Position numbers and translations under genes: made by a program. Positions 61,577-64,000 of a DNA stretch of 64,000 nucleotides are shown here, one piece after another; position 1 is the first letter of the stretch, and each line of letters begins with the position of its first letter. This DNA comes from Acidaminococcus fermentans DSM 20731 (GTDB lineage Bacteria; Bacillota; Negativicutes; Acidaminococcales; Acidaminococcaceae). Location of the stretch: NCBI RefSeq assembly GCF_000025305.1, contig NC_013740.1:1364001-1428000 (forward strand), given 5' to 3'. The notes below the pieces were generated by a model that did no database searches, was not told where the DNA came from, and worked only from the letters and a program-made list of their open reading frames with translations.

Positions 61577-61973
61577 TTGTCATTGCCGGTCAAAAAAACG
61601 GGGAGCGGGCGAACCGGCCCTTCGGGCCTGTCAGAAGTCAGCGGTCAGCATAGTCGTGACAAGCAGACTGGCCGCAGCTTCTGCCGGGCCGCCCGGCGTG
61701 CGGCCCCTACGGCCCCCCAATGGATCTTCCGGTTCTGCCGCTTCTCTTCACTCTGCATGGATCCAGATGCACGAGAGCAGCGGATTTTAGCTGGGGCATA
61801 GTACCCGTCCCCCCCGCCGACTTCTTCCCTGCACACAAGAAGGCCCAGATGCGCGAAAGGGGAGATTTTGGAGTTGGGCATAATACATGGTGGTATATGC
61901 CCGGCTCCAAAATCCCCCCTGACAAAGCAGATGGGGTCTTATTGTGCGCAGGGGTTATGCGTCAGCCCCCAGT
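61577..61973. other. Intergenic region with heptads, GC-rich element and long palindrome
   Basis: No gene is seen. It holds heptads GTCAGAA, GTCAGCG, GTCAGCA (61630-61650); a GC-rich fragment with GCGGCCCCTACGG (about 61685-61745); the right repeat copy CGGATTTTAGCTGGGGCATA (61781-61800, then GTACCCG); and a 64-base imperfect palindrome (61859-61922) with outer arms GATTTTGGAG/CTCCAAAATC and inner arms GGGCATA/TATGCCC. GGGGTTATGCGTCAGCCC (about 61952-61969) repeats the block at 60885. Confidence 0.6.
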
Positions 61974-62837
61974 CTACATCATCACCCCCGTCCTTCCCGG
62001 CTGCAAAACTTCGGGGTCCGGTTCAAACTCCGCTCCCTCCTGGATCACTACCGGGCCCCGGCAGGCCAGGATCCCTTTGACCTTGGCCCCTTTTTCCAGG
62101 GTCAGGGCGCCGGTGGCGCAGAGGTAGACTTTGTCCAACCGGGCACCGGAGTGGACGGTGATGTCCCCGTTGGCCAGAAAGCGGAAATCCCCCTGGCACC
62201 GGAAACCCTGGCGGAACCGGATGCTTCCCCGGTTGACCAGGATGCCGCTGCCCTGGAGCAGGGCGGTCTTTCCGTTTTTTTCCGGCCACTGGAGGGTTTC
62301 CCGGCCGTAACAGAACACCCCTTCCAGGGGGACTTCCATCCGCCGGGTGTTCGGCAGGGTCTGGGTGCGGCACCGGCCGAACCGGGACCAGTCCACCCAT
62401 AGTTTCCCCTGCTTCCGTCCTTCTGCCCAGATGCCGGTTTCCGGGAAGGTTTCTCCCTTTTCCGTTCCGGGCATGGTGATTTCATACCGGCTGGCGGCCA
62501 TCAGCTCTTCTCCGGTATCCCGATGGAGCCGGATCCGCTCTTCCCGGATGGGCCCGTCGGCCAGACCGGTCAGGGAACCGTATACCCCGGGCCGGTCTTT
62601 CCGGAACACCACCGGTTCCAGGGCCCGGTGTTCTCCCGGAACCAGCAGGAGCTCTCCTTCCCTTACCCGGCACAGACTCCGGAAGAGATAGGCGGCCTGC
62701 CGGGCTTCCTCCTTCAGCTGCCAGCTGTACAGGGCCTGGCGGGTCACCCCCAGCAGTCCGGCGGTGACAGTGGTCAGCAGCCCCAGTCCCACCAGCACCG
62801 CCAGGCTCACCATCCCCGGACGCCTTTTAGCGGCCAT
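61974..62837 (-). CDS. Minor pseudopilin-like protein, GspK/PilX-type N-terminus
   Basis: A 287-residue protein starting MAAKRRPGMVSLAVLVGLGLLT: a short basic leader, glycine, then a hydrophobic helix, as in type IV pilins and pseudopilins. There is no glutamate at the fifth position after the glycine, as is typical for GspK. The C-terminal region has repeated strands (RGSIRFRQGFRCQGDFRFLA, NGDITVHSGARLDKVYLCAT) like polymer-forming or right-handed beta structures. It overlaps the upstream gene by 11 bases and has GGAGG before its ATG. The role in a secretion or pilus tip is inferred from order. Confidence 0.65.
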   Translation of the reverse strand: MAAKRRPGMVSLAVLVGLGLLTTVTAGLLGVTRQALYSWQLKEEARQAAYLFRSLCRVREGELLLVPGEHRALEPVVFRKDRPGVYGSLTGLADGPIREERIRLHRDTGEELMAASRYEITMPGTEKGETFPETGIWAEGRKQGKLWVDWSRFGRCRTQTLPNTRRMEVPLEGVFCYGRETLQWPEKNGKTALLQGSGILVNRGSIRFRQGFRCQGDFRFLANGDITVHSGARLDKVYLCATGALTLEKGAKVKGILACRGPVVIQEGAEFEPDPEVLQPGRTGVMM

Positions 62838-63330
62838 ACCGGAACACCTCCTTCCACACTTTCCGGGCCCCGGTCTTCCGGTCCACCAGGGTCAGTTCCC
62901 AGGCCAGCCGGCCGGGCTCCAGGATGCTGGCCCGGAACCCTTCCGCCCGCACATGCTCGGGAGTCAGGGGCAGGCTCACCGGATTCTGCTTCCTGGGGCG
63001 CCACACCTTGGTGTACAGGGTGGGCCAGGGCCGTTTCCCGGTGGTCATCACGAACCAGGACACCCAGGCGGCATCCGGCCGTCCGTACAGCCGGACTTCG
63101 GTCCCGTGGTCCCCCTGGAACACCCGGACCTGGTCTCCTTCGAACAGGAACCGGCTTTCCAGACGGGCCTGGAGGTCCTGTTCCAGCCGGTCCAGTTCTC
63201 CCTGGGTCCATATCGTCTCCAGAGCCCGGACCGCCGGGGGCAGCCCGGTGAGCAGCCGGGCCAGCACCAGGGTCACCAGTACCAGGGCCCCCAGTCCTTC
63301 CCCCAGGATGCTCCCCCTACTCTTTCTCAT
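62827..63330 (-). CDS. Pseudopilin-like protein, third of the cluster
   Basis: A 167-residue protein with a prepilin-like leader: MRKSRG, then SILGEGLGALVLVTLVLARL, giving glutamate at +5 after the presumed cleavage. The rest is soluble (ALETIWTQGELDRLEQDLQA). I infer a GspJ-like or minor pilin role from the order of the four overlapping genes. The ATG at 63330 overlaps the end of the upstream gene; a TTG three codons earlier is also possible. Confidence 0.65.
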   Translation of the reverse strand: MRKSRGSILGEGLGALVLVTLVLARLLTGLPPAVRALETIWTQGELDRLEQDLQARLESRFLFEGDQVRVFQGDHGTEVRLYGRPDAAWVSWFVMTTGKRPWPTLYTKVWRPRKQNPVSLPLTPEHVRAEGFRASILEPGRLAWELTLVDRKTGARKVWKEVFRYGR

Positions 63331-63637
63331 ACCGGGCAAAGTGCAGGGCGGGTTTCCCGGGCCTGTGGAGAGAGAGGGTCCGGAGCACCGTGCCGGGAAG
63401 CTGGGGCACCGGAGTCTGGGTAAGGGTCCGTTCCCCGGTTTCTCCCCAGGGCAGCCCCTCCTCTTCCAGCAGGGCCGTCCCTTCCCGGCTGACCGTTTCC
63501 AGGTTCCGCTGGAGCCGGATCATCCGTACCCCCGTCCGGAGACCCAGCATAAGGGTCAGGGCACCGGCCGCCAGAAGGAAACAGGCCAGCACCCCGTCCA
63601 GCAGCAGGAAGCCTCCCTGCCGCTTACCGGGCCCCAT
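63317..63637 (-). CDS. Pseudopilin-like protein, second of the cluster
   Basis: A 106-residue protein: MGPGKRQGG then FLLLDGVLACFLLAAGALTLM, a type III leader with phenylalanine at +1 and aspartate, not glutamate, at +5. The short size and position between the GspH-like and GspJ-like genes suggest GspI. The ATG at 63637 lies inside the upstream gene (14-base overlap) with GGATGG before it; a TTG at 63658 is the alternative. Confidence 0.65.
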   Translation of the reverse strand: MGPGKRQGGFLLLDGVLACFLLAAGALTLMLGLRTGVRMIRLQRNLETVSREGTALLEEEGLPWGETGERTLTQTPVPQLPGTVLRTLSLHRPGKPALHFARYEKE

Positions 63638-64000
63638 GGTATTCCATCCGTCCCACAAAGGGGGAAAAGGTCACCAGCTGATACCGTTTGGGGTGATCCC
63701 CCTGGTACACCGCCAGGGTAAAGGCTTCTTCCCCATTCCCTGAGGGGGCAAAGCCGCCTTCCTGGGTCCGGATCCGGCAGCCTCCCAGGCCCAGGGCGGG
63801 AAAATCCAGGACGGTTTTCTGCCGGGTGCCGTAAAATCCGGACACCCGCTTCCCGTCCGGGGCCGTGTTGAACCGCACATGGTTCTGGTGCAGGTACTGG
63901 GCCCGCTGCTGAAGGGCGGAAAAGGTGCTGCCGGCGGCCCGGGCTCCCAGCTGCACCTGGAGTCTCCCGGCCAGGGCCTGCCAGCGGATTCCCAGGGGCA
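63624..64000 (-). CDS. Partial pseudopilin-like protein (5' end outside the window)
   Basis: An open frame that continues past the window edge with no stop, so the true N-terminus (and any pilin leader) is missing. The visible ~125 residues include LQVQLGARAAGSTFSALQQR, AQYLHQNHVRFNTAP and a GGCRIR stretch, similar in feel to GspH/FimT proteins, which follow a hydrophobic helix. The downstream partners support this. The call rests mainly on context. Confidence 0.5.
   Translation of the reverse strand, partial: PLGIRWQALAGRLQVQLGARAAGSTFSALQQRAQYLHQNHVRFNTAPDGKRVSGFYGTRQKTVLDFPALGLGGCRIRTQEGGFAPSGNGEEAFTLAVYQGDHPKRYQLVTFSPFVGRMEYHGAR

Overview
The window reads as chromosomal DNA of a GC-rich diderm Firmicute, most likely class Negativicutes and possibly Acidaminococcaceae. 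This is inferred from gene content, not from a database match. The pointers are an IspH-ribosomal protein S1 fusion, the Firmicute order dprA-topA-trmFO-xerC-codY, a T-box leader, a UPF0735/PheB ACT protein and type 2 IPP isomerase, together with OmpA-like, BamE-like and pseudopilin-like envelope proteins that suit a two-membrane cell.

Layout. 0-12 kb: a long minus-strand run (M50 protease, scpA, scpB, rluB, HI0933-family flavoprotein, cmk, plsC, ispH-rpsA, fni, der, plsY, gpsA, ACT protein) joining phospholipid and isoprenoid synthesis, ribosome assembly and chromosome condensation. 12-18.6 kb: dprA-topA-trmFO-xerC-codY. 18.8-25.7 kb: hydF, a cation efflux transporter, an FKBP isomerase, several unrecognised exported or small proteins, and an Rpn-type nuclease. 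26.2-33.1 kb: a complete type I Zorya anti-phage system in the order zorA-zorB-zorC-zorD. 33-44.5 kb: transporters (DMT, MATE, SstT, BASS, MgtE), trpS and an RlmI-like methyltransferase. The BASS transporter sits behind a T-box riboswitch. 44.6-51.9 kb: guaB and the purine operon purE-F-M-N-H(cyclohydrolase part only)-D. 52-61.5 kb: mutS2, a U32 peptidase, an EAL-domain protein, an exported protein with a chagasin-like domain, and hicAB. 62-64 kb: the end of a pseudopilin cluster that resembles gspH-I-J-K and runs off the window.

The most unusual feature of the DNA itself is a dispersed family of heptad arrays, about 17 in the window. Each is a run of 7-bp units starting with GTC (GTCACTA, GTCGCGG, GTCAGCG, GTCGTTG and so on). 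They lie in intergenic or untranslated sequence and are often sandwiched between two terminator-like hairpins.

Starts were moved inward from the longest open frame wherever a Shine-Dalgarno sequence, signal peptide or operon overlap supported it; several of the longest frames begin inside repeat DNA. No rRNA, tRNA, CRISPR array or recognisable insertion-sequence transposase was seen.
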